NCBI RefSeq assembly: GCF_900113745.1
Contig: NZ_FOQL01000001.1
Location: 1,116,001-1,180,000 of the forward strand
Length of the DNA stretch: 64,000 bases
DNA from: Pseudomonas guineae
GTDB taxonomy: Bacteria; Pseudomonadota; Gammaproteobacteria; Pseudomonadales; Pseudomonadaceae
Direction of reading: 5' to 3'
The notes under the pieces: model-generated
The model's input: the letters and a program-made list of their open reading frames with translations, nothing else
What the model was told of the DNA's origin: nothing
Databases searched by the model: none
In this document: piece by piece, positions 26,822 through 42,322 of the stretch
How positions within the stretch are numbered: the stretch's first letter is position 1
Layout: each line of letters begins with the position of its first letter
Position numbers and translations under genes: made by a program

Positions 26822-28429
26822 TTAGGCCGGGGCAAAGCTACTGGCCTGGGCCATATGCCACATCCGCGAATAGAACGCCCCAGACACCTCACCAGTGAGT
26901 AATTCACCCGGCTTGAGGAATACATGCAGCTGCGAGTAGAGCTTGATCTCACTCGCCGACATGCGCCGCACCAGGTGCTTGGCCTCAAGCTGCGCGGGGT
27001 GCTCAAGGCCGGCGGCGGCGAGCATCTCCGCCAGCGCTTTGAGGGTATTACGGTGGAAGCTGTGCACCCGCTCGGCTTTATCCGGCACAACCAGCGCACG
27101 CTGGCGCAAGGGGTCCTGGGTCGCCACGCCAGTCGGGCACTTGTTGGTATGGCACGACTGGCTCTGAATACAGCCAATGGCGAACATAAAGCCGCGCGCC
27201 GAGTTGGCCCAGTCAGCCCCCAGCGCCAGCACACTGGCGATATCGAAGGCGCTGACGATCTTGCCGCTGGCGCCGATGCGGATCTTGTCGCGCAAGCCAA
27301 TGCCAACCAGGGTGTTGTGCACAAACAGCAGCCCCTCACGCAGCGGTACACCGATGTGATCGGCGAACTCCACAGGCGCCGCGCCGGTGCCGCCTTCCTT
27401 GCCATCGACGACAATAAAGTCCGGCAGAATGCCGGTCTCCAGCATAGCCTTGGCAATCCCCATGAACTCCCACGGATGGCCCAGGCAGAACTTGAAGCCC
27501 ACCGGCTTGCCCGCCGACAGCTCGCGCAACTGGGCGACGAACTGCAGCAATTCAATAGGCGTGGAAAACGCACTGTGGCTAGCTGGGGACACGCAATCTT
27601 GGCCCATGGGCACGCCACGCGTTTGCGATATTTCGGCGGTAATCTTGTGCTTAGGCAGAATGCCGCCATGACCGGGCTTGGCGCCCTGACTGAGCTTGAT
27701 CTCAATCATTTTCACCTGCGGGTTAGCGGCCTGCGCGGCAAAACGCTGCGGGTCAAACTGGCCGTTGTCCTGGCGACAACCGAAATAACCGCTACCCAAT
27801 TCCCAAACCAGATCGCCGCCATGCTCACGGTGATAAGGGCTGATGCTGCCCTCGCCGGTGTCGTGATAAAAGCCGCCGAGCTTGGCGCCTTGGTTCAACG
27901 CGCGAATCGCATTGGCGCTGAGCGAACCAAAGCTCATGGCCGAGATATTGAACACCGACGCCGAATACGGCTGGGTGCATTGCGGGCCGCCGATACTCAC
28001 GCGAAATGCGCTGGGGTCAACATGCTCCGCCGGCAGCATCGAGTGGCCGATAAACTCAAAACCGCCCTGGTACACGTCAGCAAGGGTGCCGAAGGCCTTG
28101 TCGGCACTCTGATTTTTTGCCCGCGCATACACCAGCGAGCGCTGCGCCCGCGAGAACGGCAGTTGCTCGCTGTCGGACTCCAGTAGGTATTGGCGAATTT
28201 CCGGGCGAATCGCCTCGACCAGATAGCGAATGTTGCCGAGGATCGGGTAGTTACGTCGCACCGCATGCTGGCTCTGCAGCAAGTCATTTAGGCCCACCGC
28301 GCTGAGCGCAGCGGTTATCAGCAGCAGCGCCCACAACCAAGTATGCCCCGCCACAAACGGCAAACCGACCAGTGTGAACAGCACGCAGAACGCAAAAAAA
28401 GCATAGCGATTCAACAGCGACAAACTCAT
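26822..28429 (-). CDS. Membrane-anchored FMN-binding glutamate synthase-like protein
   Basis: A 535-residue protein. Two hydrophobic segments at residues about 8-50 precede a glutamate synthase FMN domain: GEGSISPYHREHGGDLVWE, IEIKLSQGAKPGHGGILP, VVDGKEGGTGAAP and a Cys cluster C-x5-C-x4-C (near 420-432) that in GltB binds a 3Fe-4S centre. It lacks the glutamine amidotransferase and GXGXG domains of GltB, so it is not a complete glutamate synthase; substrate unknown. ATG at 28429 has AAGGAG 5 nt upstream; the frame is open to 28477. Faces convergent padR. Confidence 0.85.
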   Translation of the reverse strand: MSLSLLNRYAFFAFCVLFTLVGLPFVAGHTWLWALLLITAALSAVGLNDLLQSQHAVRRNYPILGNIRYLVEAIRPEIRQYLLESDSEQLPFSRAQRSLVYARAKNQSADKAFGTLADVYQGGFEFIGHSMLPAEHVDPSAFRVSIGGPQCTQPYSASVFNISAMSFGSLSANAIRALNQGAKLGGFYHDTGEGSISPYHREHGGDLVWELGSGYFGCRQDNGQFDPQRFAAQAANPQVKMIEIKLSQGAKPGHGGILPKHKITAEISQTRGVPMGQDCVSPASHSAFSTPIELLQFVAQLRELSAGKPVGFKFCLGHPWEFMGIAKAMLETGILPDFIVVDGKEGGTGAAPVEFADHIGVPLREGLLFVHNTLVGIGLRDKIRIGASGKIVSAFDIASVLALGADWANSARGFMFAIGCIQSQSCHTNKCPTGVATQDPLRQRALVVPDKAERVHSFHRNTLKALAEMLAAAGLEHPAQLEAKHLVRRMSASEIKLYSQLHVFLKPGELLTGEVSGAFYSRMWHMAQASSFAPA

Positions 28430-28494
28430 ACCAGCTCCTTGCGGTGTGTGACGTGGCAACCAAACGAATGCGGCCATTCCTAAAGCGGCAGTGT

Positions 28495-29340
28495 TTAGGC
28501 GGTTTTTTCCTCAATCAGCCAATCCATGCGCCAGCCGCCCTGGGTCTGCCCGAGCAGCTTGGCCAACCAAGGCAGGATTTGCTTAAGCTCATCCTCCAGG
28601 CCCCAAGGCGGATTGCTGATCACCAAGCCAGAGCCATTGAGCCGCGTCGGCTCGTCGGTTGAGTGCACATAAAGCTCCACGCGCAGCAGCGTGGGCGCTT
28701 TGCTCTTTTCTACGCCACTGTAAAAACGTCGCAGCTGACGCAGATCCTTGATCGGGTACCAGATCGCCACCACGGCTTGGCGCATACGGCTGATCGCTTC
28801 GCTCAACGACTGGGCGCAGCGCTCCATTTCATCGACCTGTTCGAACGGCGGATCGATCAACAGCAACGCGCGTTTCTCACGGGTCGGCAGCAAGGCGCGG
28901 GGCACATGCCAGCCTTCGCCCAGGTGCACGGCCACGCGGCGGTCGCCACGCATATTTTCCTTGAGCAGGCGGCCGTCTTCCGGGTGTTTCTCATTAAGGT
29001 GTAAACGGTCCTGCTCGCGGGTCAACAGCCGCGCCAGTTCCGGCGAGCCGGGATAATGGCGCAGCTCGCCATCCGGATTCATCGCGCGGATCACTTCCAG
29101 ATAATCCAGCAGCGGGTCTGGCACGTCCGTGGTTTGCCACAGCCGGGCGATGCCTTCCAGCCACTCGCCGGTGCGGCTGGCTTGGTCACCGCGCAGGTCA
29201 TACAAGCCAATACCGGCATGGCTGTCGAGGTAGGCAAAGGGCGCCTCCTTGCGTGACAGCATGGCAATCAGACGGCTCAAGACGTAGTGTTTCAGTACAT
29301 CGGCATGGTTGCCGGCGTGGAAGGCGTGGCGGTAGTTCAT
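28495..29340 (-). CDS. rlmJ: RlmJ, 23S rRNA (adenine2030-N6)-methyltransferase
   Basis: A 281-residue SAM-dependent methyltransferase (YhiR family). Start MNYRHAFHAGNHADVLKHYVL is diagnostic; LDSHAGIGLYDL and the catalytic LLLIDPPFEQ (DPPF) follow. ATG at 29340 has GGAG 7 nt upstream; the open frame extends to 29487 but that part overlaps the divergent promoter region. Divergent from the nitronate monooxygenase gene. Confidence 0.93.
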   Translation of the reverse strand: MNYRHAFHAGNHADVLKHYVLSRLIAMLSRKEAPFAYLDSHAGIGLYDLRGDQASRTGEWLEGIARLWQTTDVPDPLLDYLEVIRAMNPDGELRHYPGSPELARLLTREQDRLHLNEKHPEDGRLLKENMRGDRRVAVHLGEGWHVPRALLPTREKRALLLIDPPFEQVDEMERCAQSLSEAISRMRQAVVAIWYPIKDLRQLRRFYSGVEKSKAPTLLRVELYVHSTDEPTRLNGSGLVISNPPWGLEDELKQILPWLAKLLGQTQGGWRMDWLIEEKTA

Positions 29341-29435
29341 TGGTGGACTCCTGTGGCCGCACAGTCTACCCGCTTGGATTAGAATTCCGCAGCCTGCTGT
29401 CGCCCAGCACGCCACCTGATATGGAGATTGCCCGC

Positions 29436-30479
29436 ATGCGCCTGCAACGCTTACTGAACATCGACCTTCCGCTGATCCAGGCGCCAATGGCCGGGGTGCA
29501 GCTGCATAGCCTGGCGGCGGCGGTGTCGAATGCCGGCGCGCTGGGTTCTCTACCCTGCGCCATGCTCGATGCCGCCGGGCTGCGCAAGGAATTGCTCGCG
29601 CTCAACGGGAAAACCGACAAACCCTGTAACCTGAATTTCTTCTGCCACACCCCGCCGCTCGCCGACAGTAACCGCGAGGCGGCCTGGCGTGCTGCGCTGC
29701 AACCTTTCTATGCAGAGCTGGGTCTTGATCCGTCGCAGATTGCCAGCGGCCCCGGCCGCCAACCCTTCAGCGCAGAGATGGCCGATGTGCTGGATGAGTT
29801 TCGCCCGACCGTGGTGAGCTTTCACTTCGGCCTACCCAGTGCGGCACTGTTGGAAAGGGTTAAGGCCTGCGGGGCGAAAGTACTGGCCTCAGCCACCACC
29901 GTCGAAGAAGCCTGCTGGCTTGAGGCCCATGGCGCCGATGCGATCATTGCCCAAGGCCTGGAGGCTGGCGGCCATCGCGGCATGTTCTTGAGCGAAGCAT
30001 TGAGCAGCCAGCTCGGCACCTTCGCCCTGCTGCCGCAGGTGGTTGCGGCGGTGCAGCTGCCGGTAATTGCTGCGGGCGGCATTGCCGATGCACAGGGGGT
30101 GCGCGCTGCGATGGCGCTTGGTGCTGACGGCGTGCAAGTGGGCACAGCATATCTGTGCTGCACGGAGGCTAGCACCAGTGCCATCCACCGCGCGGCCCTG
30201 CTCAGCCCGGCGGCGCGGCACACCGCGCTGACCAACCTGTTCAGCGGCCGTCCGGCGCGCGGCATCGTCAACCGGCTAATCCGTGAGCTGGGCCCCATCA
30301 GCCCGCTGGCGCCGGCCTTCCCGCTGGCCACGGTGGCTATTGCGCCGCTGCGCAGTCAGGCGGAGCAACACGGCAGTGGCGATTTCTCACCGCTCTGGGC
30401 CGGGCAGAATGTCAGCGGTTGCCAGGCCATCGGCGCCGCCGCGCTGACCGCCGAACTGGCCCGAGGCTTTATCCAATAA
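29436..30479 (+). CDS. Nitronate monooxygenase family flavoprotein
   Basis: A 347-residue FMN TIM-barrel protein related to 2-nitropropane dioxygenase and enoyl-ACP reductase FabK. Seen: DLPLIQAPMAGVQLH, VVSFHFGLPSAALLERVKACG, ADAIIAQGLEAGGHRG (His near residue 180) and the FMN-phosphate site GGIADAQGVRAAMALGADGV. ATG at 29436 has GGAG 9 nt upstream. Oxidises alkyl nitronates if a true member; real substrate unknown. Confidence 0.88.
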   Translation: MRLQRLLNIDLPLIQAPMAGVQLHSLAAAVSNAGALGSLPCAMLDAAGLRKELLALNGKTDKPCNLNFFCHTPPLADSNREAAWRAALQPFYAELGLDPSQIASGPGRQPFSAEMADVLDEFRPTVVSFHFGLPSAALLERVKACGAKVLASATTVEEACWLEAHGADAIIAQGLEAGGHRGMFLSEALSSQLGTFALLPQVVAAVQLPVIAAGGIADAQGVRAAMALGADGVQVGTAYLCCTEASTSAIHRAALLSPAARHTALTNLFSGRPARGIVNRLIRELGPISPLAPAFPLATVAIAPLRSQAEQHGSGDFSPLWAGQNVSGCQAIGAAALTAELARGFIQ

Positions 30480-30503
30480 GCACGACCGTTACTGCACAAC
30501 CTC

Positions 30504-30634
30504 GTAGGGTGGATGACGCCTCACCCATCCACCAATTGCACGGGGCACTGGTGGAGAAGAAGGCGTTATCTACCCTACCTACTGCTCATCCGCCAATGCG
30601 GTCTGGTGGATGGATAAAGCGCCATCCACCCTAC
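30504..30634. repeat. REP/MITE-like repeat, copy 1 (131 bp)
   Basis: Ends are inverted repeats GTAGGGTGGAT (30504-30514) and ATCCACCCTAC (30624-30634). The right part (30605-30634) is a hairpin with arms GGTGGATGG and CCATCCACC and matches 39457-39486 with only two mismatches in 30 bases. It fills most of the gap between the monooxygenase and acyl-CoA dehydrogenase genes. Similar GTAGGGTGGAT repeats are common in some Pseudomonas genomes (from memory). Confidence 0.8.
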
Positions 30635-30754
30635 ACAACTAACCCGCCCGGGCGTCCAACCCGGCCCTACGGCCCGTTATCACGCTTATTGATAGTGCTG
30701 GGAGCGGTGCACAGGGCTGCTTAAACTCAGCCCATTGCAACCGGAGGTATAAGC

Positions 30755-32557
30755 ATGTCCGAGTCCCTGCTCAGTTCCCGTAACCTGGCCTTCGAGCTTT
30801 ACGAAGTGCTAGACGCCGAAGGCCTGACCCAGCGCGAGCGCTTCGCCGAGCACAGCCGCGAAACCTTTGATGCGGCCATCGACACCGCGCGCAGCATCGC
30901 GGAAAACCTGTTTGCACCACACAACCGCAAGAATGACGAGCACGAACCCGAGTACGTCAACGGCGAAGCGGTGCTGATCCCCGAGGTTAAACCAGCGGTG
31001 GATGCCTTCCTTGAAGCCGGCTTCCTCAATGCCACTCGCGAGTTCGAGGTCGGTGGCATGCAGCTGCCCAACCTGCTGTCGCAAGCTTGCTTTGCGCACT
31101 TCCAGTCGGCCAACGCCGCGACCACCTCTTACCCGTTCCTGACCATGGGCGCGGCTAATTTGATCGAGAACTTCGGCAGCGCCGAGCAAAAGCAGCGCTT
31201 CCTGCAGCCAATGATCGACGGCCGCTTCTTCGGCACCATGGCCCTGACCGAGCCGCATGCGGGCTCCTCGCTGTCGGATATCCGCACCCGCGCTGAACCG
31301 GCCGAAGACGGTACTTACCGCCTCAAGGGCAACAAGATCTTTATCTCCGGTGGCGACCACCCGCTGAGCGAGAACATCGTACACATGGTGTTGGCCAAGC
31401 TGCCGGACGCCCCCGCTGGGGTGAAGGGTATCAGCCTGTTTATCGTGCCGAAGTTCCTGGTTAACGATGACGGCAGCCTGGGCAAGCGTAACGACGTGAT
31501 CCTGGCTGGGCTGTTCCACAAGATGGGCTGGCGCGGCACCACCTCCACCGCACTGAATTTCGGCGATAACGGCGATTGCATCGGCTATCTGGTGGGTAAG
31601 CCGCATCACGGCCTGAGCTATATGTTCCAAATGATGAACGAAGCGCGCATTGGCGTGGGTATGGGCGCAGTGATGCTTGGCTACGCCGGCTATCTGTATT
31701 CGCTGGACTACGCCCGCCAGCGCCCGCAGGGCCGCCTGCCCGACGGCAAAGATCCAAGCTCCAGCCAGGTAGCGATCATCGAGCACGCCGATGTTCGACG
31801 CATGCTGCTGACCCAGAAAGCCTACGTGGAAGGTTCATTCGACCTCGGTCTGTATGCCGCTCGATTGTTCGATGATACCCAGACCCTGGCCAGCGAAGAG
31901 GAGCGCAGCACCGCCCTAGAGCTGCTCGATTTGCTGACCCCGATCGTCAAATCCTGGCCCTCGGAGTTCTGCCTCAAGGCCAACGAACTGGCCATTCAAA
32001 TTCTCGGTGGTCACGGCTACACCCGCGATTACCCCGTGGAGCAGTACTACCGCGACAACCGCCTCAACCCTATCCACGAAGGCACCCACGGCATCCAGTC
32101 GCTCGACCTGCTGGGGCGTAAAGTCTCGATGAACGGCGGCGCCGCGCTCAAACAACTGCTTAAGCTGATCCACGGCACCTGCCAGCGCGCTAAAGAACAT
32201 GCGTCGCTGACAGCCCTGCGCCAGCCACTGGAACAACTGTTGGCGCGCCTGCAAGCGGTGACCCTGGCACTGCTGGGCGACTTGATGAGCGGCAAGGTCA
32301 ACCAAGGCCTGGCTAACTCGGCGCTGTACCTCAAGGTGTTCGGCCACACCGTGATCGGTTGGCGCTGGCTGGAACAGGCGATCCGCGCTGAGGAAGGCCT
32401 GGCTAAGGGCAACCCGGCTGATCGCGACTTCTACCAGGGCAAACTGCAGGCCGCGCGCTACTTCCTGACCTGGGAAGTGCCGAGCTGCCACCACGACCTG
32501 GCCATACTCGAAGCCCGCGACGATACATGCTTGGGCATGCAGGAGGCCTGGTTCTAA
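30755..32557 (+). CDS. Acyl-CoA dehydrogenase
   Basis: A 600-residue FAD acyl-CoA dehydrogenase of the large type with a C-terminal acetyl-CoA dehydrogenase-like extension. Seen: MALTEPHAGSSLSDIRTRAE (FAD/substrate loop), FISGGDHPL, GHGYTRDYPVEQYYRDNRL, then NPIHEGTHGIQSLDLLGRK with the likely catalytic Glu. Introduces the trans-2 double bond in beta-oxidation; chain length not predictable. ATG at 30755 with GGAGG 7 nt upstream. PAO1 counterpart by order PA5020. Confidence 0.93.
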   Translation: MSESLLSSRNLAFELYEVLDAEGLTQRERFAEHSRETFDAAIDTARSIAENLFAPHNRKNDEHEPEYVNGEAVLIPEVKPAVDAFLEAGFLNATREFEVGGMQLPNLLSQACFAHFQSANAATTSYPFLTMGAANLIENFGSAEQKQRFLQPMIDGRFFGTMALTEPHAGSSLSDIRTRAEPAEDGTYRLKGNKIFISGGDHPLSENIVHMVLAKLPDAPAGVKGISLFIVPKFLVNDDGSLGKRNDVILAGLFHKMGWRGTTSTALNFGDNGDCIGYLVGKPHHGLSYMFQMMNEARIGVGMGAVMLGYAGYLYSLDYARQRPQGRLPDGKDPSSSQVAIIEHADVRRMLLTQKAYVEGSFDLGLYAARLFDDTQTLASEEERSTALELLDLLTPIVKSWPSEFCLKANELAIQILGGHGYTRDYPVEQYYRDNRLNPIHEGTHGIQSLDLLGRKVSMNGGAALKQLLKLIHGTCQRAKEHASLTALRQPLEQLLARLQAVTLALLGDLMSGKVNQGLANSALYLKVFGHTVIGWRWLEQAIRAEEGLAKGNPADRDFYQGKLQAARYFLTWEVPSCHHDLAILEARDDTCLGMQEAWF

Positions 32558-32581
32558 CGCGGCTTAGACTCAAGCACCCTG

Positions 32582-32611
32582 ACGCCCCGCTTAACGCGGG
32601 GCGTTTTTTTT
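32582..32611 (+). terminator. Rho-independent terminator after acyl-CoA dehydrogenase
   Basis: ACGCCCCGC-TTAAC-GCGGGGCGT, a 9-bp stem, followed by a run of eight T that overlaps its 3' base. Lies 24 bp after the stop. Confidence 0.93.
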
Positions 32612-32696
32612 CAGCGATCAAATCAGGCAACAGTTAGAATCGGTGGCACGCGCCATGCATAGTGGCACGCCAACCACCCTGCACGGAGTACGCGCC

Positions 32697-34442
<1,746 letters not shown>

Positions 34443-34459
34443 TAAACCCTTACCTGCGG

Positions 34460-34483
34460 ACAGGCGCTTAGCTAAGCGCCTGT
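34460..34483. terminator. 24-bp perfect palindrome between cvrA and mscK
   Basis: Arms ACAGGCGCTTAG and CTAAGCGCCTGT are exact reverse complements with no spacer, followed by TAAACTC. It lies 18 bp after the cvrA stop and 35 bp before mscK. A GC-rich hairpin with poor T tract; a terminator or mRNA-stability hairpin is most likely. Confidence 0.55.
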
Positions 34484-34518
34484 TAAACTCAGCGTCTTTC
34501 GAGCCTACGATTGCCACT

Positions 34519-39409
<4,891 letters not shown>

Positions 39410-39417
39410 GCAGAACC

Positions 39418-39486
39418 ATAAGGTGAATGACGCCTTTTTCAGCCACCAACTCCCCCGGTGGATGGATAGAGCGTCATCCACCCTAC
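39418..39486. repeat. REP/MITE-like repeat, copy 2 (69 bp)
   Basis: Left end ATAAGGTGAATGACGCC (39418-39434) matches copy 1 at 14 of 17 bases; right end 39457-39486 is the same hairpin as in copy 1 with two mismatches. It fills the gap between convergent selO and racemase genes and reaches 4 bp into the racemase gene, whose TAG stop comes from the GTAGGG end of the repeat. Confidence 0.78.
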
Positions 39487-40178
39487 GAACCCAGCAGCCA
39501 CTCTAGCCCCATCGCCACATGTACCTCGGCGCTGTCGAGCAACGGCAGCGGCGCGTCTACGCCCTCCAGCAACAAGCCGATTTCAGTGCAGCCAAGAATC
39601 GCCACTTCGGCACCTTGCTCACGCAGCGTGCGCAAGCACGCCAAATAGAAATCGCGGGCCGGCGGCAGAAACTGGCCTTGGCACAGTTCGGCAAAGATCA
39701 CCCGGTCGATCTCGCTCATCTGCACCGGCGCTGGGGTGATGACCTCAATCGCAAACCGCTCAGCCAAACGCTGACGATAGAAATCCTCCTGCATGGTAAA
39801 GCGCGTACCGAGCAGGGCTGCGCGTTGCACGCCTTGGCGCTGCAACGCCTGACCGACGGCATCACCGATATGCAACAAGGGGATATCCACGGCGGCTTCT
39901 AGCGCGGGCGCGACTTTATGCATAGTGTTGGTCGCCAGCAGTAAGGCTGTCGCGCCGGCCTGCTGCAACCCCTGCGCAGCCCTGGCCAAGAGCTCGCCCG
40001 CAGCGGCCCAGTCGCCGCGTCGTTGCAGCTCAGCGATTTCGGCAAAATTCACTGAGTGCAAAAGCAGCGGTGCCGAGTGCAAACCACCCAAGCGCTCGCG
40101 CACGCCCTGATTGAGTAAGCGGTAATAGCTGGCCGTGGACTCCCAGCTCATGCCGCCCAAGATGCCTAACTGACGCAT
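39483..40178 (-). CDS. YgeA-type amino-acid racemase (Asp/Glu racemase family)
   Basis: A 231-residue PLP-independent racemase. LGILGGMSWEST start; first catalytic motif LLATNTMHK puts Thr83 where glutamate and aspartate racemases have Cys; second motif LGCTEIGLLL supplies Cys197. From memory E. coli YgeA, a broad-specificity racemase, has the same T83/C197 pair. The ATG at 40178 has AAGGAGG 4 nt upstream. Its TAG stop is inside a repeat element. Might supply D-amino acids such as D-homoserine-type compounds; substrate not provable here. Confidence 0.87.
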   Translation of the reverse strand: MRQLGILGGMSWESTASYYRLLNQGVRERLGGLHSAPLLLHSVNFAEIAELQRRGDWAAAGELLARAAQGLQQAGATALLLATNTMHKVAPALEAAVDIPLLHIGDAVGQALQRQGVQRAALLGTRFTMQEDFYRQRLAERFAIEVITPAPVQMSEIDRVIFAELCQGQFLPPARDFYLACLRTLREQGAEVAILGCTEIGLLLEGVDAPLPLLDSAEVHVAMGLEWLLGS

Positions 40179-40309
40179 GCCACCTCCTTCGCCGCAAAGT
40201 TCTCAGCCTAATCCGCCGGCGCGTCATGGCACAGGCACAGTGCACGGTAGAGCGGCCCGTACAGCTTTATTCATTAAGCCGAAAAGGCATATAAACCTTC
40301 CCAAACATT

Positions 40310-40324
40310 CTTAGACTCTCTAAG
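40310..40324. promoter_or_regulatory. Inverted repeat upstream of SLC13 transporter
   Basis: CTTAGA-CTC-TCTAAG, a perfect 6-bp inverted repeat, about 90 bp before the transporter start, in an AT-richer stretch of a 237-bp gap. Could be a regulator site; no family match recognised. Confidence 0.35.
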
Positions 40325-40415
40325 CAGCAACCCTTATCTTCTGCGCCTGCGTGGCCAGACCCTCTGGATTTACCGCGCCCGAAACCTCACTCGAGATTCG
40401 CCGCTAAGGATGTCA

Positions 40416-42212
40416 ATGTTCTGGGACTCGCTGCCACTGCCCTTGCTGTTTGTCGGCGCCCTGCTGGTTTGGGTGCTGTACGCCTTTGTGCGGGAGAAGT
40501 GGAGCCCAGATATCGTCGCGGCTATCGCGGTCGCTGCGCTGTTGATTACCCAACTGTTGACCCCTGCAGAAGTGCTCAGCGTGCTGAGCAACTCGGCCCC
40601 GGTGACCATCGCCTGCATGTTCGTGCTATCCGCTGCGCTGGAACGCACCGGCTGCATCGATGCCCTCGGCAACTGGCTGGGCGATCTGGTCGGTACCAGC
40701 CCAATCCGCGTGCTGACGGGCCTGACCATTACCGCATTGGTGATCTCAGCCTTTCTCAACAACACCCCGGTGGTGGCTATTCTCACGCCGGTGGCGATCT
40801 CCCTGGCCCGACGCGCCGGCACGCTGCCGTCGAAACTGCTGATCCCGCTGTCCTACGCCACCATCCTCGGCGGCACCCTGACTATGATCGGCACCTCGAC
40901 CAACATCTTGGTTGACGGTGTGGCGCGCAAGGCCGGCTTAGAGCCTTTCGGTATGTTTGAAATCACCGGCGCCGGGCTGATTCTCGCCACCGCCGGCATG
41001 GCCTATTTGCTGACCATTGGCCGGCACTTATTGCCTGATCGCGAGACGCTGTCCAAGCAGCTACGCCCGGACCTGGCGCGCACCTTTATGACCGAGCTGC
41101 TGGTGCCGCACGACTCGCCGGTGATCGGCAAAACCCTGCACGAAGCCAACCTCAACGGCGGCAGCGGGTTAAAGGTACTGAAAATATTCCGCGATGAGCA
41201 GCAGCTCACCGAACCCAGCAACGACACCCAACTGCTGGCCGGCGATCAACTGGTGCTGCACGGCCAGGTCAAGGATGTGGTCGAGCTGCGCGAAAGCGGC
41301 CACCTGATTTTCAACCGCAGTGATGCGTTTGAAACCATCAGCAGCCACGACGTGATCCTCGCCGAGGCCATCGTTGGGCGTAACTCACGCTACAGCCATC
41401 GGCCGATGCGCGACCTCGACCTCACCGCGCGCTATGGCATCGCCGTACTCGCCGTGCACCGTCAGGATGAGAACACCCAAGGCAACCTCGATGACTTCGA
41501 GTTGCAGTTCGGTGATGTGATGCTGGTGGAAGGCACGCCGACGCAGATTAAGCGCTTTGCCGACAACGGTGAACTGATCAGCCTCAACGCCGTGCAGGAA
41601 CGCGCCTTCCGCCGCGACAAGGCACCGATTGCCATTATCGCCACCTTGGCCGTGATGCTGATGGCCGCTTTGGGCGTGATGCCGATCGAAGGCCTGGCGA
41701 TCATCGGTGCGGTGACCGTACTGGCGACCCGCTGCCTGGACGTGGAAGACGCCTACAAGGCCGTGGACTGGAAGATCCTCAGCCTGATCTTCGGCATGCT
41801 GGCCATCAGCATCGCCATGGACAAGGTTGGTTTGGTCAAGCTACTGGTGGAGAACACCATGACCCTGATGCCCTGGGCCGGCCCGCTACTGATGTTGTCG
41901 TTTATTTACCTGTTCACCTCGATCCTCACCGAAATGCTTTCGAACAATGCCGTGGCGGTATTGGTCACGCCCATCGCCATCGGCGTCGCTCAACACCTGG
42001 GCGTCGACCCGCGCGCCTTTGTGGTGGCGGTGATGTTTGCGGCCAGCGCCAGCTTCGCCACGCCTATCGGCTACCAGACCAACACCTTCGTCTACAACGC
42101 CGGCGGCTATCGCTTCACCGACTTTATGAAGGTCGGCATCCCGCTGAATATCATCCTGTGGATCGTCGCCAGCTTTGTCATCCCCTGGTTCTGGCCCTTA
42201 GTGCCGGTCTAA
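40416..42212 (+). CDS. SLC13/DASS-family anion transporter with TrkA-C (RCK-C) domains
   Basis: A 598-residue permease. Two membrane halves (about 1-190 and 395-598) flank a cytosolic insert with two TrkA-C modules (ELLVPHDSPVIGKTLHEANL and EAIVGRNSRYSHRPMRDLDL). Signature loops ISAFLNNTPVVAILTPVAIS and SILTEMLSNNAVAVLVTPIA. The family moves dicarboxylates or sulfate with Na+. The ATG at 40416 has AAGG 6 nt upstream; an ATG two codons earlier has none. It is followed by metY on the same strand, which fits sulfate but does not prove it. Confidence 0.87.
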   Translation: MFWDSLPLPLLFVGALLVWVLYAFVREKWSPDIVAAIAVAALLITQLLTPAEVLSVLSNSAPVTIACMFVLSAALERTGCIDALGNWLGDLVGTSPIRVLTGLTITALVISAFLNNTPVVAILTPVAISLARRAGTLPSKLLIPLSYATILGGTLTMIGTSTNILVDGVARKAGLEPFGMFEITGAGLILATAGMAYLLTIGRHLLPDRETLSKQLRPDLARTFMTELLVPHDSPVIGKTLHEANLNGGSGLKVLKIFRDEQQLTEPSNDTQLLAGDQLVLHGQVKDVVELRESGHLIFNRSDAFETISSHDVILAEAIVGRNSRYSHRPMRDLDLTARYGIAVLAVHRQDENTQGNLDDFELQFGDVMLVEGTPTQIKRFADNGELISLNAVQERAFRRDKAPIAIIATLAVMLMAALGVMPIEGLAIIGAVTVLATRCLDVEDAYKAVDWKILSLIFGMLAISIAMDKVGLVKLLVENTMTLMPWAGPLLMLSFIYLFTSILTEMLSNNAVAVLVTPIAIGVAQHLGVDPRAFVVAVMFAASASFATPIGYQTNTFVYNAGGYRFTDFMKVGIPLNIILWIVASFVIPWFWPLVPV

Positions 42213-42265
42213 AGCAGGCATTCAGTCCGCAAAGGCCCGTTTCATTGCGCTGGCGCATTGACCGG

Positions 42266-42286
42266 GCATGGCGGCTTTAGCCATGC
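42266..42286 (+). terminator. Hairpin between SLC13 gene and metY
   Basis: GCATGGC-GGCTTTA-GCCATGC, a perfect 7-bp stem with 7-nt loop, no T tract. Either a weak terminator of the transporter gene or part of the metY leader. Confidence 0.4.
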
Positions 42287-42322
42287 TGCAAGCCTTGCCA
42301 TCTGCCCTGAAGGAACGCGCGA

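Noticed and set aside
26924..28186. Plus-strand 420-codon frame over the FMN glutamate synthase-like gene
   Set aside because: Antisense shadow of a well-supported gene.
42213..42322. SAM-type riboswitch before metY
   Set aside because: The leader is about 110 nt with one plain hairpin and lacks the multi-helix core of known SAM riboswitches.
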